64,000 nt of DNA, from NCBI RefSeq assembly GCF_000225445.1, contig NC_017256.1:310001-374000 (forward strand), in the 5' to 3' direction. Position numbers and translations under genes: made by a program. How positions within the stretch are numbered: the stretch's first letter is position 1; each line of letters opens with the position of its first letter. Below are positions 10,980 to 21,803 of the stretch, in pieces. The DNA is from Buchnera aphidicola str. Ak (Acyrthosiphon kondoi). GTDB taxonomy: Bacteria > Pseudomonadota > Gammaproteobacteria > Enterobacterales > Enterobacteriaceae. Under the pieces are notes generated by a model. That model did not search any database. It saw nothing but the letters and a program-made list of their open reading frames with translations, and was not told the origin of the DNA.

Positions 10980-10989
10980 TAAACGTTTA
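10980..10989. promoter_or_regulatory. Palindrome in the bioB/bioA divergent spacer
   Basis: TAAACGTTTA is a perfect 10-bp palindrome in the 77-bp gap between divergent bioB and bioA. In E. coli this gap carries the BirA operator, an imperfect palindrome whose arms contain GTAAAC/GTTTAC. The extended string AGTAAACGTTTA resembles two such half-sites brought together, but the spacing is much shorter than in E. coli. It may be a relic or a coincidence in AT-rich DNA. Confidence 0.25.
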
Positions 10990-11024
10990 TAATTAATTAT
11001 TTAATATTTTATATATAAATCATC

Positions 11025-12329
11025 ATGAGTCAATCTGATACATTTTTTGATTATAAACATATTTGGCATCCTTATGCTTCTATGATAAATCCTATTCCTT
11101 GTTATACTGTTATATCTGCTAAAGGAGTTTATTTAAAATTAAAAAACGGAAAAAATATAATAGATGGTATGTCTTCATGGTGGTCTGCAATACATGGTTA
11201 TAATCATCCAATTTTAAATAAAGCATTAAAGAAACAGATGAGAAAAATGTCTCATGTAATGTTTGGTGGAATAACACATCCTTCAGCAATTGCACTTTGC
11301 AGAAGATTAATTGCATTAACACCAGAAAAATTAGATTGCGTTTTTCTTTCTGATTCAGGTTCAGTTGCAATCGAAGTAGCAATAAAAATGTTAATACAAT
11401 ATTGGCAATCTTTAGGTCAAAAAAGAAAATTATTTTTAACTATTCGTAATGGTTATCATGGTGATACTTTTGCGGCAATGTCAGTTTCAGATCCTGACAA
11501 TTCTCTTCATAAAATATATAACGATTTATTACCTAAAAACTTATTTGCAGACGCTCCAGTTTCTTCTTTTTATAAAGATTGGAATAACAGTGATGTCATA
11601 TCTTTCAAAAAAATAATAGAAAAAAACTCTTTAAAAATAGCAGGAGTTATATTAGAACCTATAGTACAAGGTGTGGGCGGAATGAATTTTTATCATCCTA
11701 CATATTTACAAAAAATAAAAATCTTATGCGATCATTATTCTATTCCAGTAATTTTTGATGAAATCGCAACTGGTTTTGGTCGAACTGGGAAAATATTTGC
11801 TTTTGAACATGCTAATGTTGTACCAGACATACTATGTTTGGGAAAATCAATAACAGGTGGCACAATCACTTTAGCTGCAACTTTATCTTCACGTCATATT
11901 GCTGATACGATTAGCAAAAGTAAAGCAGGCTGTTTTATGCATGGTCCAACTTACATGGGGAATCCTTTAGCCTGTGCAGTTGCTAATGCTAATATAAAAT
12001 TATTAAAAACTAATCAATGGAAAATACAAGTATCTAATATCGAAAAACAGTTATTTAAAAATTTATTACCATTAAGAAATCATCCTTATGTAATTGATGT
12101 ACGTATATTAGGAGCTATTGGTGTAGTTGAGTGTTTATATTCAGTAAATATGTGTTTAATACAAAAATTTTTTGTTGAAAATGGTGTCTGGATCAGACCC
12201 TTTAAAAAACTAATTTATATTGTACCACCCTATACTATTAGTTATAATGCATTAAAAAAACTAATTAATGTTATTAAAAAGGCTTTAAATAAGACTGAAT
12301 TATTTAATTTTAATGCAACTCATGTATAA
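11025..12329 (+). CDS. bioA: Adenosylmethionine-8-amino-7-oxononanoate aminotransferase
   Basis: PLP enzyme converting KAPA to DAPA with SAM as amino donor. The 434 residues compare with 429 in E. coli. IWHPYASM near the N-terminus, DGMSSWW, and the PLP-Lys in CLGKSITGG (about residue 275) are all present. FDEIATGFGRTGK and the conserved GPTYMGNPLAC also match. It is divergent from bioB. Its last 20 bp overlap the 3' end of the oppositely oriented pgl gene (12310-12329), so the two transcripts must overlap in antisense. Confidence 0.96.
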   Translation: MSQSDTFFDYKHIWHPYASMINPIPCYTVISAKGVYLKLKNGKNIIDGMSSWWSAIHGYNHPILNKALKKQMRKMSHVMFGGITHPSAIALCRRLIALTPEKLDCVFLSDSGSVAIEVAIKMLIQYWQSLGQKRKLFLTIRNGYHGDTFAAMSVSDPDNSLHKIYNDLLPKNLFADAPVSSFYKDWNNSDVISFKKIIEKNSLKIAGVILEPIVQGVGGMNFYHPTYLQKIKILCDHYSIPVIFDEIATGFGRTGKIFAFEHANVVPDILCLGKSITGGTITLAATLSSRHIADTISKSKAGCFMHGPTYMGNPLACAVANANIKLLKTNQWKIQVSNIEKQLFKNLLPLRNHPYVIDVRILGAIGVVECLYSVNMCLIQKFFVENGVWIRPFKKLIYIVPPYTISYNALKKLINVIKKALNKTELFNFNATHV

Positions 12330-13314
12330 GTATCCATACAGGTCTTTTTCCGGTATTATAAATATTTAATTTTTTTAATTCACCGCTACTATTAGAAATG
12401 CTATATACAACTAATGTATTAGATTTTTCTCCAGCAACTATTAAATGTGTATTATTATCATTTATATGAAATGATCGAGGTTGTTCTTCTGTATAATAAC
12501 TTTTAAAAAAAATAATTGTATTATTATATTGATTGATATGAAATAATGAAATAATATTTAAAAATCGATCTGCAGCATATAAAAAACGACCACATGATGT
12601 TAAATGAATATCAGAAGACCAATAATTTTCTGAAAAATTATTATTTGATATATTAATATTTTGTATATTTTTTACTTTTATTATGTGATTTTTTTGATGT
12701 ATTTTCCATACGTCTATAGTTCCATTTAGTTCGTTTATAGTATAGATAAAATCTTGATTGGGATGAAAAGCAATATGACGGGGTCCTGATTTTTTTTGTG
12801 TATAAAGTATTTTTTGTTCAGTACTTTTTAATATTCCAAATTCTGTCAAATAATACAAATAAATACAATCTTCTTTAAGAGACATGACAAATAATATATT
12901 ATATTTATAATTTATTTCAGCAGAATGACAACCTTCTATATTATAAATGATTTGAATTGGATTTTGTGGGACACAATATTGATTTAAAGGACTTACACTA
13001 ATACAATTAGAATGATAAGAGCTAGAAAATAAAAATTCTTTTCTTCGATCAAAAGAAAGATAATTCGATTTTCCTGGGATATTGCTTTCATTTATTTTTT
13101 TAAGAAAACCATTTTTGTCTATAGAATACGTAATAATTTTATTATTAGGAAAAATACCAGCATATAATAAATTTTTATTTTTGAGAATTTTTATAGGTTG
13201 AACTTGACCATTTGTTTTAATTGTTTGTATTAGATCCATATCTCCATTATTATATAAATTCCATACTTCTATACTTTGACTATCTGAATTTGCAACATAA
13301 ACAATTTGTCTCAT
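12310..13314 (-). CDS. pgl: 6-phosphogluconolactonase (Pgl/YbhE, beta-propeller type)
   Basis: Hydrolyses 6-phosphogluconolactone after Zwf in the oxidative pentose-phosphate pathway. The 334 residues compare with 331 in E. coli. It begins MRQIVYVANSDSQSIEVW, typical of the seven-bladed propeller family, and later has GPRHIAFHPNQDFIYTINELNGTIDVW, a strongly conserved blade (quoted here in two motif parts: GPRHIAFHPN and YTINELNGTIDVW). In E. coli pgl (ybhE) is also close to the bio genes. zwf is in this window at 46722, so both first steps of the pathway are encoded. Confidence 0.93.
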   Translation of the reverse strand: MRQIVYVANSDSQSIEVWNLYNNGDMDLIQTIKTNGQVQPIKILKNKNLLYAGIFPNNKIITYSIDKNGFLKKINESNIPGKSNYLSFDRRKEFLFSSSYHSNCISVSPLNQYCVPQNPIQIIYNIEGCHSAEINYKYNILFVMSLKEDCIYLYYLTEFGILKSTEQKILYTQKKSGPRHIAFHPNQDFIYTINELNGTIDVWKIHQKNHIIKVKNIQNINISNNNFSENYWSSDIHLTSCGRFLYAADRFLNIISLFHINQYNNTIIFFKSYYTEEQPRSFHINDNNTHLIVAGEKSNTLVVYSISNSSGELKKLNIYNTGKRPVWILIHELH

Positions 13315-13394
13315 ATAATTCCTTTAATATTTTAAATAATTAAAATACATAAATATTTTCAATAATTTTAAGATATGTTGTTATAGAATAAAAG

Positions 13395-15833
13395 TTAAAA
13401 ACTATTTTTATGTAAATTTCTTAATAAATTTATAATCCATTTAAGACGTGCATGATCATTTTTAAAATTTAAAACAAATTTTATTTTTATTGGGCTTTTC
13501 ATTTGCCAAATTTTTGGTTCTTCTTTAAAAATTTTTAGTAGATATTCAATATTTACAGAATTATTATCATTGAACTCTATAAAACCTGTATTTTTATTAG
13601 ATTTGATATATTTAATACCAATTTTTTGTGCTATCAATCGAATTTTAGAAATTAAAATTAAATTTTTAGAAAAAATAGGTAATTTTCCAAATTGATCAAT
13701 CAGTTCATATTTTATTTTTTCTATTTCTTTCTCGTTTTTAGCATTAGAAATCTTCTTATAAAAAAATAGTCTTGTATTAATATCTATTATATAGTCATCA
13801 GGCAATAAAGATGAGACGTATAATTCAACTTCTGTTGATGTTTTTAATAATTTATTAGTAGATAACATTTTTCCACTTTTTAATAAATCAACAGCGTTTT
13901 GTAATAATTCCATATATAAAGATAGACCTATATTTTTGATATGTCCACTTTGTTCTGTACCTAATATCTCACCTACTCCTCTAATTTCAAGATCGTGATT
14001 AGACAGAGAAAAACCGCCCCCAAAATTGTCGACCGATGAAATAGCTTCTAATCTTTTTTTTGCATCCGGAGTAATTTTTTTAAAATTATTAATAAGAAAT
14101 AAAGCATATGCTTGATGATGGGATCTACCAATACGACCACGAAGTTGATGAAGTTGAGATAATCCAAAACGATCAGAATTTTCAATAATAATTGTATTGG
14201 CTTTTGGTATGTCAACACCACTTTCAATAATTGTAGTGCAAACCAAGACATTAAATTTATTTTTGTAAAATTCATTCATTACTTTTTTCAAATCAACATT
14301 CTTCATTTGTCCATGACCTATTTTAATACTGGCTTCAGGAATCAACATTGACAATCTCTCAGCAATATGTATGATATTTTGAACTCGATTATATATATAA
14401 TAAATTTGACCACCTCTTGATATTTCGCGTAATATCGTTTTTCTTATTAGTAAAGGGTTGTATTCTTGAATGAAAGTTTTAATTGCTAATCTTTGAGCTG
14501 GAGGTTTTGCTATAATAGATAAATCTTTTATACCAGTCATTGCCATATTTAAAGTACGCGGTATAGGTGTAGCTGTCAAAGTGAGTATATCTACGTTAGA
14601 ATATTTTTTTTTAATAATCTCTTTATGACTTACACCAAATCTATGTTCTTCATCAATAATTAATAATCCAATATCATACCATTCTATTTTTTTAAATAAT
14701 AATTTATGAGTACCGATTATAATATCAATCTGTCCGTTTTTAGTATTTTGAAAAATTAGATCTTGTTCTTTTTGTGTTTGAAATCTAGATAATATTTTAA
14801 TAATAACAGGCCAATTAGAAAAACGTATTTTAAAATTTTTATAATGTTGTTGCGCTAATAATGTAGTTGGTACTAAAATAGCTACTTGTTTCTTATTAGA
14901 TACGGATAAAAAAGATGCTCGCATTGCAATTTCTGTCTTTCCAAAACCTACATCACCACAAATTAAACGATCCATAGGAATTGATTTAGACATATCTCTT
15001 ATTACAAATTTCATTACTTCATCTTGATCTGATGTTGTCTTAAAAGAACAATCCTTGCAAAAGCAATCGTATTTTTCTTTATCTTTTTTAAATGCAAAAC
15101 CTTTTCTTGATTTTCTTTTAGCGTAAATATGCAATAATTGTGCAGCATGATCATAAACAGTTTTACTAATTTTATTTTTTTCTTTATTCCAATCCTGACT
15201 ACCTAATTTATGAAGAGGAGCATTTTCTAGTGATTTTGAAGTATAGGGTGAAACAAGATGTAAATAGGAAACTGGTACATATAATTTGTCTCCTGCTGCA
15301 TACAAAATAATTAAATATTCAGATTGTGTACTAGCGGTTTCTATAGTAGTTAATCCTTTATATCTTCCTACACCGTGTTCAATATGCATAATTGGATGAT
15401 TTAAAACTAATTGAGATAAACTACAATATTTATTAATATCAGGTTTTTTTTTTGTATTGGAAATAGATTTATTGTCAACTAATATTGGTAATAAATCTTT
15501 TGTACAAATAAATAAAAGATTATTTTTTTTATCTAAAAAACTATTTTCTAATTCTTCTACTATGTAGAAATAATCAAATTTTGCATTAACATCAAGAATG
15601 TTTTTTATGAGTTGTGGGTAAATTTTATTTTTTATCAAAAATTTCAAAATTTTTCTTAAAGATTCTTCTTTTTTTAAAGAAAATATTATTTTTCCTGAAA
15701 ATGAATGTAAATAAGACGATAGCTTATTCATTATTTTTGGATTATTAACATTATAAAATAGATTTAATAATCTTTCGTGTTCCAAATTAATAATTCTTTT
15801 ATTTTTTACAATTTTTTTTTCTATAATTTTCAT
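13395..15833 (-). CDS. mfd: Transcription-repair coupling factor, N-terminally shortened
   Basis: SF2 translocase that removes stalled RNA polymerase. Only 812 residues against 1148 in E. coli: alignment begins near E. coli residue 340, so the UvrB-like N-terminal region with the UvrA-binding surface is missing. Present are the RNA-polymerase-interacting domain (LNHPIMHIEHGVGRY onward), the translocase with Walker A GDVGFGKTE, DEEH, TLTATPIPRT and LRGRIGRSHHQAYA, and the C-terminal TRCF domain. This fits a genome without uvrABC, where displacement of polymerase could be the only remaining job. A run of ten T on the top strand (15444-15453) lies in frame. Confidence 0.95.
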   Translation of the reverse strand: MKIIEKKIVKNKRIINLEHERLLNLFYNVNNPKIMNKLSSYLHSFSGKIIFSLKKEESLRKILKFLIKNKIYPQLIKNILDVNAKFDYFYIVEELENSFLDKKNNLLFICTKDLLPILVDNKSISNTKKKPDINKYCSLSQLVLNHPIMHIEHGVGRYKGLTTIETASTQSEYLIILYAAGDKLYVPVSYLHLVSPYTSKSLENAPLHKLGSQDWNKEKNKISKTVYDHAAQLLHIYAKRKSRKGFAFKKDKEKYDCFCKDCSFKTTSDQDEVMKFVIRDMSKSIPMDRLICGDVGFGKTEIAMRASFLSVSNKKQVAILVPTTLLAQQHYKNFKIRFSNWPVIIKILSRFQTQKEQDLIFQNTKNGQIDIIIGTHKLLFKKIEWYDIGLLIIDEEHRFGVSHKEIIKKKYSNVDILTLTATPIPRTLNMAMTGIKDLSIIAKPPAQRLAIKTFIQEYNPLLIRKTILREISRGGQIYYIYNRVQNIIHIAERLSMLIPEASIKIGHGQMKNVDLKKVMNEFYKNKFNVLVCTTIIESGVDIPKANTIIIENSDRFGLSQLHQLRGRIGRSHHQAYALFLINNFKKITPDAKKRLEAISSVDNFGGGFSLSNHDLEIRGVGEILGTEQSGHIKNIGLSLYMELLQNAVDLLKSGKMLSTNKLLKTSTEVELYVSSLLPDDYIIDINTRLFFYKKISNAKNEKEIEKIKYELIDQFGKLPIFSKNLILISKIRLIAQKIGIKYIKSNKNTGFIEFNDNNSVNIEYLLKIFKEEPKIWQMKSPIKIKFVLNFKNDHARLKWIINLLRNLHKNSF

Positions 15834-16383
15834 GGAAGAGTATTTTATTTAAAGAAAATAATGATAATTTGATTCGACTTGAATAGTATTTTTTGAATTG
15901 TAAAATTATGGTGTTTAATCAAATTACATTTGTCTACGATTTTATAAAAATGATTTTTAATAATTTTTTTAAAGTCGTATTTAAAAATAACAACTACTAA
16001 TGATTTTTTATTAAACTGTCTTTTTAAATTTTTTGCTATAAATATTTTTATGTTTTAGTAAAAATATCTATTTTAATCATAAAACATCATAAAAAATAAA
16101 TTAAAAATAGTAAACTCAATTTTATTTAAATTAAATTTGATAAAATAGAAGAAATAATAGCGTTATACAATAAAAATATATTATCAAATAAAATTTTTAA
16201 ATATTTTTTATGTTTTACTTTTTTTGTACATATAATATTAGTATTTAGTATATAATAAAAAGAATAGAGTTAGGAATTAAGAATTTTATTAATATAAATA
16301 AAAAAATTTTTTAGTTCCCTTTATTTTAAGTTTATATCCAAAAGATTTAAATAAAATTTTTATAAATTTAAGATTATATCAGA
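15834..16383. other. Divergent spacer between mfd and lolC
   Basis: 550 bp, nearly all A/T, between the starts of mfd and lolC. It must hold promoters for both. No credible ORF or RNA gene is visible. It could contain remains of the missing mfd 5' region, since mfd starts about 340 codons later than in E. coli, but I could not read a reliable frame match. Confidence 0.6.
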
Positions 16384-17583
16384 ATGTACAAGCCTATATC
16401 TTTTTTTATTGCTTTACGTTATTTATGGAACACTCATCTCCCAAATTTTAAAAAAATTATTACAGTTTTATCTATTATGGGTATGAGTATTAGCAGTGCT
16501 TCATTAATTATTATAATATCTATAATGAATGGATCTGAAGAAAATTTTAAGAAAAATATTTTATCTTTTATTCCACATTTAATAATAACTAACAAAAATC
16601 AATATATTAAAAAATCTGAATTTCCTAAAAATATTTTACAATTAAATAACATTGAAAAAGTTTCTGATTTTATTAGTAAAGAAATTATTGTTAAAAGTCA
16701 AAACAATATAGCTATGGCAGAAATAATTGGAATTGATAATACAAATTATTATTATAAAAATAACTATAATACAAAAAATATTTTAGATATACTTAAGGCA
16801 GGATATTATAATATAATTATAGGTGAACAATTAGCTAAAAAACTTAATGTTCATATTGGTGATAGACTTAAATTAATTCTTTTATCTAATAAAAACAATT
16901 TTTTTTCAGGGAAAATCTTTAATCAATGTACATTTAAAATAGTTAGTTTTTTTTCAACTCAAAATGAAGTTGATTATTATCAAATTTTAATGAATAAAGA
17001 AGATAGCTTAGATTTCTTAAATTACTCTAAAAATTATATTACTGGTTGGCGAATATGGTTAAAAAATCCATTATCTCTAGATATTCATCAAATAAAAAAA
17101 ACAGTTGATAATTTAATTATATTAGATTGGAAAACACAAAAAGGTGAGCTTTTTAAAATGATAAAAATTGAAAAATATATTATGTTATTTTTATTTTTTT
17201 TAATTTTTTTAGTTGCTGTTTTAAATATATTTATTATTCTTACTGCACATGTAATAGAAAAAAAAAATACCATTGCAGTTTTAAAAACACAGGGATTATC
17301 AGATTGGAAGATTATGTTAATATTTATTATATTTGGTTCAAGCACTGCAATTATTGGAAACATATTAGGTACAATTATTAGTATATTACTAATAATACAA
17401 AATAATTTTTTAAAATTTTTTATAAATATTTTTATTGATGAAATTAATATTCCAATAATTGTTATGCCATATCAAGTCTTTTTTATTAATATGATATCCA
17501 CATTTTTTGCAATTTTTTTAACATTATATCCATCTTGGAATGCTGTTCGATTAAAACCAGCTAGAATTTTATCTAATGAATAA
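16384..17583 (+). CDS. lolC: Lipoprotein-releasing ABC transporter permease LolC
   Basis: Inner-membrane subunit of LolCDE, which extracts outer-membrane lipoproteins and passes them to LolA. The 399 residues match E. coli LolC (399). One membrane segment near residues 25-48 is followed by a large periplasmic domain, then three membrane segments from about 260 to 390. The start MYKPISFFIALRYLW resembles E. coli LolC. The final 8 bases overlap lolD, so translation is probably coupled. It could in principle be the paralogue LolE, but order (first gene) and N-terminus favour LolC. Confidence 0.88.
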   Translation: MYKPISFFIALRYLWNTHLPNFKKIITVLSIMGMSISSASLIIIISIMNGSEENFKKNILSFIPHLIITNKNQYIKKSEFPKNILQLNNIEKVSDFISKEIIVKSQNNIAMAEIIGIDNTNYYYKNNYNTKNILDILKAGYYNIIIGEQLAKKLNVHIGDRLKLILLSNKNNFFSGKIFNQCTFKIVSFFSTQNEVDYYQILMNKEDSLDFLNYSKNYITGWRIWLKNPLSLDIHQIKKTVDNLIILDWKTQKGELFKMIKIEKYIMLFLFFLIFLVAVLNIFIILTAHVIEKKNTIAVLKTQGLSDWKIMLIFIIFGSSTAIIGNILGTIISILLIIQNNFLKFFINIFIDEINIPIIVMPYQVFFINMISTFFAIFLTLYPSWNAVRLKPARILSNE

Positions 17584-18256
17584 TATTATTATAAAATGTA
17601 TTAATTTAACTAAATCTTATCAAGATGGAGATTTTACTTTTAATATTTTAAAAAATATATCGTTTGAATTGCAGAAAGGAGATATTGTAGGTATCATTGG
17701 AAAATCAGGTTCAGGTAAAACTACTTTTTTACATCTACTCGCCGGATTAGATACTCCTACTTCTGGTGACATATTGTTTAATAATAGATTGTTTAGTTCT
17801 ATGTCATGTAATCAAATATCAAAATTTAGAAATGTTGAATTAGGTTTTATTTATCAATTTCATCATTTAATGTTAGATTTTAACATACTAGAAAATGTCG
17901 CAATGCCTCTTTTAATAGATAATAAAAGCAGAAAAGAATCTGAAGAAATAGCATACAAAATGCTTAAAAAAGTTAAATTAGAAGGTAAAACTAAAAAATA
18001 TCCATCTGAAATTTCCGGAGGAGAAAGACAACGTGTTGCGGTTGCTAGAGCTTTTGTTAATAAACCTTCTCTAATAATCGCAGATGAGCCTACTGGTAAT
18101 TTAGATAAATACAATACAAATATTATTTTTGATTTAATGTTTCAATTAAACTCTGATTTTAATACTTCTTTCTTAATAGTTACACATGATCCTAATTTAA
18201 TTAAAAAAATACCTATTTTACTCCAAATGAAAAATGGTCAATTATTTAATTATTAA
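17576..18256 (+). CDS. lolD: Lipoprotein-releasing ABC transporter ATPase LolD
   Basis: ATP-binding subunit of LolCDE. Walker A GKSGSGKTT (about 42-50), Q-loop and LolD-type motif in YQFHHLMLDFNILENVAMPL, signature ISGGERQRVAVARA, Walker B LIIADEPTGNLD and switch His in VTHD. The 226 residues compare with 233 in E. coli. It overlaps lolC by 8 bases and is 5 bases from lolE, a tight operon. The partner carrier LolA and receptor LolB are not in this window. Confidence 0.95.
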   Translation: MNNIIIKCINLTKSYQDGDFTFNILKNISFELQKGDIVGIIGKSGSGKTTFLHLLAGLDTPTSGDILFNNRLFSSMSCNQISKFRNVELGFIYQFHHLMLDFNILENVAMPLLIDNKSRKESEEIAYKMLKKVKLEGKTKKYPSEISGGERQRVAVARAFVNKPSLIIADEPTGNLDKYNTNIIFDLMFQLNSDFNTSFLIVTHDPNLIKKIPILLQMKNGQLFNY

Positions 18257-18261
18257 AATTA

Positions 18262-19515
18262 ATGAAAAAGAAATATTCAATGAATTTTTTGCCTTTTTTA
18301 ATTGCTAGAAGATTGTATCTTAAACAAAATAAAAACTATACAGTCTTATTAACTTCTATTTTATCTAAGATAGGAATTTCTATTAGTATATTTTCATTAA
18401 TTATAAGTTTTAGTGCGTTAAACGGATTCCAGGCATTATTAAAAAAAACAATTTCATCAACTCTACCACACGGCATTATTCAATTAACTGATGAATCATT
18501 ATTAAAATGGCAAGATGTCATAAAAGAACTAAAAATTTTTCCAGGAATTGATTATTCTGAACCTTATATTATCACTAATGGATTATTAGTTATAAAAAAC
18601 AAAGTAAAACCAATTGAAATTAAAAGTTTTAGTAATATAAATTACTTAAAAAAAAATTTTTCTATTTCATATAATAATGATTTTTTTAAAAAAAAACACT
18701 ATAATCATGGAATTATTCTTTCATCTTCTTTATCAAAAGATTTATCGATAAAAAAAGGCGACTGGATTAATGTGCTTTTTCTAAAAAATAAAGATAACAA
18801 TCTTAGTTATCCAATCCAAAAATTTTCTTTAAAGATTATAGATATATTTCAAGCAAACGGGATATTAGATTCTAATATAGGATATGTTCCTTTTAGTTTT
18901 TTTAAAAAATTTTTTCATATAGAAAATCACATCAATACAATTGAATTACATATATCTGATCCGTTTGACGCAGATAAAATCATTTTAAATATTGCAAAAA
19001 AAATTAATATACCCTTTTTGGCATATACATGGACTAACAGTTATAAATATATATATCATGATATTAAGAAGATTAAAGTAATAGTATATTTAAGTATTTC
19101 ATTACTAGTGATTATTTCATGCTTTAGTATTGCATCTATTTCTTTAATGACTATATCTAAGAAAACTCAAGAAATTGCAATTTTACGTAGTATAGGCGCT
19201 AATAATATTCTTATTCAATTAATTTTTTTATATTATGGATTACGCACTATCATCGTAGGTAACTTAATTGGTTTATTCTTAGGAATAATAACAATCTTAA
19301 ATTCTAAGAGAATTATGTTATTTTTAGAAAAAAAATTTCAAGATAACATGTTATTAGATAATTTTTATTATCATTGTTTTTTTTTATTAAAAATAAATTT
19401 ATCAGATGTAATAATTATATTCATAAGTACAACAATTATAGGAATCATAACAAATTGGTATCCAGTACGTTATGCATCAAAAATTAATCCTAGTAAAATA
19501 TTAAGAGAATATTAA
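18262..19515 (+). CDS. lolE: Lipoprotein-releasing ABC transporter permease LolE
   Basis: Second membrane subunit of LolCDE; LolE is the one that contacts lipoprotein first. The 417 residues compare with 414 in E. coli. A membrane segment lies at about 28-52, with the SALNGFQ motif directly after it, followed by a periplasmic domain to about 270. Three C-terminal membrane segments end in WYPVRYASKINPSKILREY. The start could also be the Met six codons later (18280); there is no clear ribosome-binding site for either, and translation may be coupled to lolD. Confidence 0.9.
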   Translation: MKKKYSMNFLPFLIARRLYLKQNKNYTVLLTSILSKIGISISIFSLIISFSALNGFQALLKKTISSTLPHGIIQLTDESLLKWQDVIKELKIFPGIDYSEPYIITNGLLVIKNKVKPIEIKSFSNINYLKKNFSISYNNDFFKKKHYNHGIILSSSLSKDLSIKKGDWINVLFLKNKDNNLSYPIQKFSLKIIDIFQANGILDSNIGYVPFSFFKKFFHIENHINTIELHISDPFDADKIILNIAKKINIPFLAYTWTNSYKYIYHDIKKIKVIVYLSISLLVIISCFSIASISLMTISKKTQEIAILRSIGANNILIQLIFLYYGLRTIIVGNLIGLFLGIITILNSKRIMLFLEKKFQDNMLLDNFYYHCFFLLKINLSDVIIIFISTTIIGIITNWYPVRYASKINPSKILREY

Positions 19516-19613
19516 TAAAAATATCTTTTAAAAAAACTTATTTTTTAATGAAAAAAAATAAAAAATATATATCTATTAAAAACACACATCTCATTATGAA
19601 AATAATTTTTTAA

Positions 19614-20624
<1,011 letters not shown>

Positions 20625-21293
20625 ATATAAAATATAATTATAGTAGTAACTTTAAAAAATGTAGTATTTATATTGCTATTAAAATAATGATCGATGTATT
20701 TTTATTTTTTTGTATATAGCAGTATTAAGGCTGTACTTAATACTGCTTTTTATATTTTTAAAATATTTTTTATCATAATTTTTAATTACATGAAATAATT
20801 TTTATTTTCTTCTAATTAAAAATTCGTGTCTTTTTTTTCAGTTAATAGTAATTACTTTATTTTTTATTTTCAAAAGAATAATTGATATGATAGAGAACTT
20901 TTTAATATACTATTTATAAAGTTGATCATTGCTTTTTAAAAAAAATATTAAAAAATAATTAAATATAATTAAATTATTATATTTCATATGTAATTTTTAT
21001 AAAAAATGAGTGAAATTATTAAAATATAATCTATTTTTTAATAGATAATACAAAAAGATTTTTCTATTATGTTTTTTTATAAGATTTTATAATTGACTAC
21101 TTTTTTTATATAAAAAAATATAAATATTTTTGCATAAGTATATTTTTTAAAATAAAATCTATACAACTATTAAACTGTTATTAAATGAAATACTATTACT
21201 GTATATTTTAGATATTAGTATATTAATGATATTTACATTATTTATTTTTAGAATGTAAGTTTATAACTTTAAGAATATACTTTGATATTTTAT
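20625..21293. other. Long spacer between gapA and fldA
   Basis: 669 bp between the convergent gapA and fldA genes. Apart from the gapA terminator at its left end, I see only A/T-rich sequence with stops in all frames. E. coli has yeaD after gapA, so this may be the residue of a lost gene, but no motif of it can be read. Confidence 0.6.
20718..20752 (+). terminator. Rho-independent terminator of gapA
   Basis: Perfect 12-bp stem AGCAGTATTAAG (718-729 of the 20 kb block) and its complement (736-747), with a 6-base loop GCTGTA, followed by a run of five T and further T-rich sequence. It lies 94 bp after the gapA stop codon. Confidence 0.85.
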
Positions 21294-21803
21294 TTAAATG
21301 AAATAAGGTTTAATTTTTTTCACCCATTTTTTTATTCTATATTCAGTTTTTTCTGCTTGTCTGTCTTCATCTAAAATTAATCCAACAAAATATTCTTTAT
21401 CTAATAAAGCTTTGGATCTTTCAAAAAAATATTCCTTTGTAGACCATTTACCAACTATATTTGCTTTATTTTTTTTTAAAATATCATAAATTACACCTAC
21501 TGCATCACAAAAATATTCACTGTAATCCTCTTGATCTCCACATCCAAATAATGCCACAGTTTTATTTAAAAAATTAATCTTTTTTAAAGTTGGCAAAAAA
21601 TCATCCCAATCACATTGAACTTCACCATAGTACCAAGTAGGTACTCCTAATATTAAAAAATTAAAATCTTCAATGTCTTTTTGAGAAGCATTACTAATAT
21701 CGTATAAAACAGAAATATCATTACCTATATGTTGTTGAAGTAATTTAGCTATTTTTTCTGTATTTCCAGTATCACTTCCAAAAAAAATACCTACTTTTTT
21801 CAT
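21294..21803 (-). CDS. fldA: Flavodoxin 1
   Basis: Small FMN electron carrier. The FMN-phosphate loop is [12 protein letters not shown] (9-20); the isoalloxazine-binding [15 protein letters not shown] and [16 protein letters not shown] match long-chain flavodoxin. The 169 residues compare with 176 in E. coli, with the C-terminal tail shortened. Likely clients here are IspG and BioB, both radical or Fe-S enzymes in this window that accept electrons from flavodoxin in E. coli. A ribosome-binding site AGGAGA precedes the ATG. Confidence 0.96.
   Translation of the reverse strand: MKKVGIFFGSDTGNTEKIAKLLQQHIGNDISVLYDISNASQKDIEDFNFLILGVPTWYYGEVQCDWDDFLPTLKKINFLNKTVALFGCGDQEDYSEYFCDAVGVIYDILKKNKANIVGKWSTKEYFFERSKALLDKEYFVGLILDEDRQAEKTEYRIKKWVKKIKPYFI

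Noticed and set aside
15834-16383. Possible leftover of the mfd N-terminus on the minus strand
   Set aside because: Short open stretches occur next to the mfd start in other frames, but none aligned convincingly to E. coli Mfd residues 1-340.
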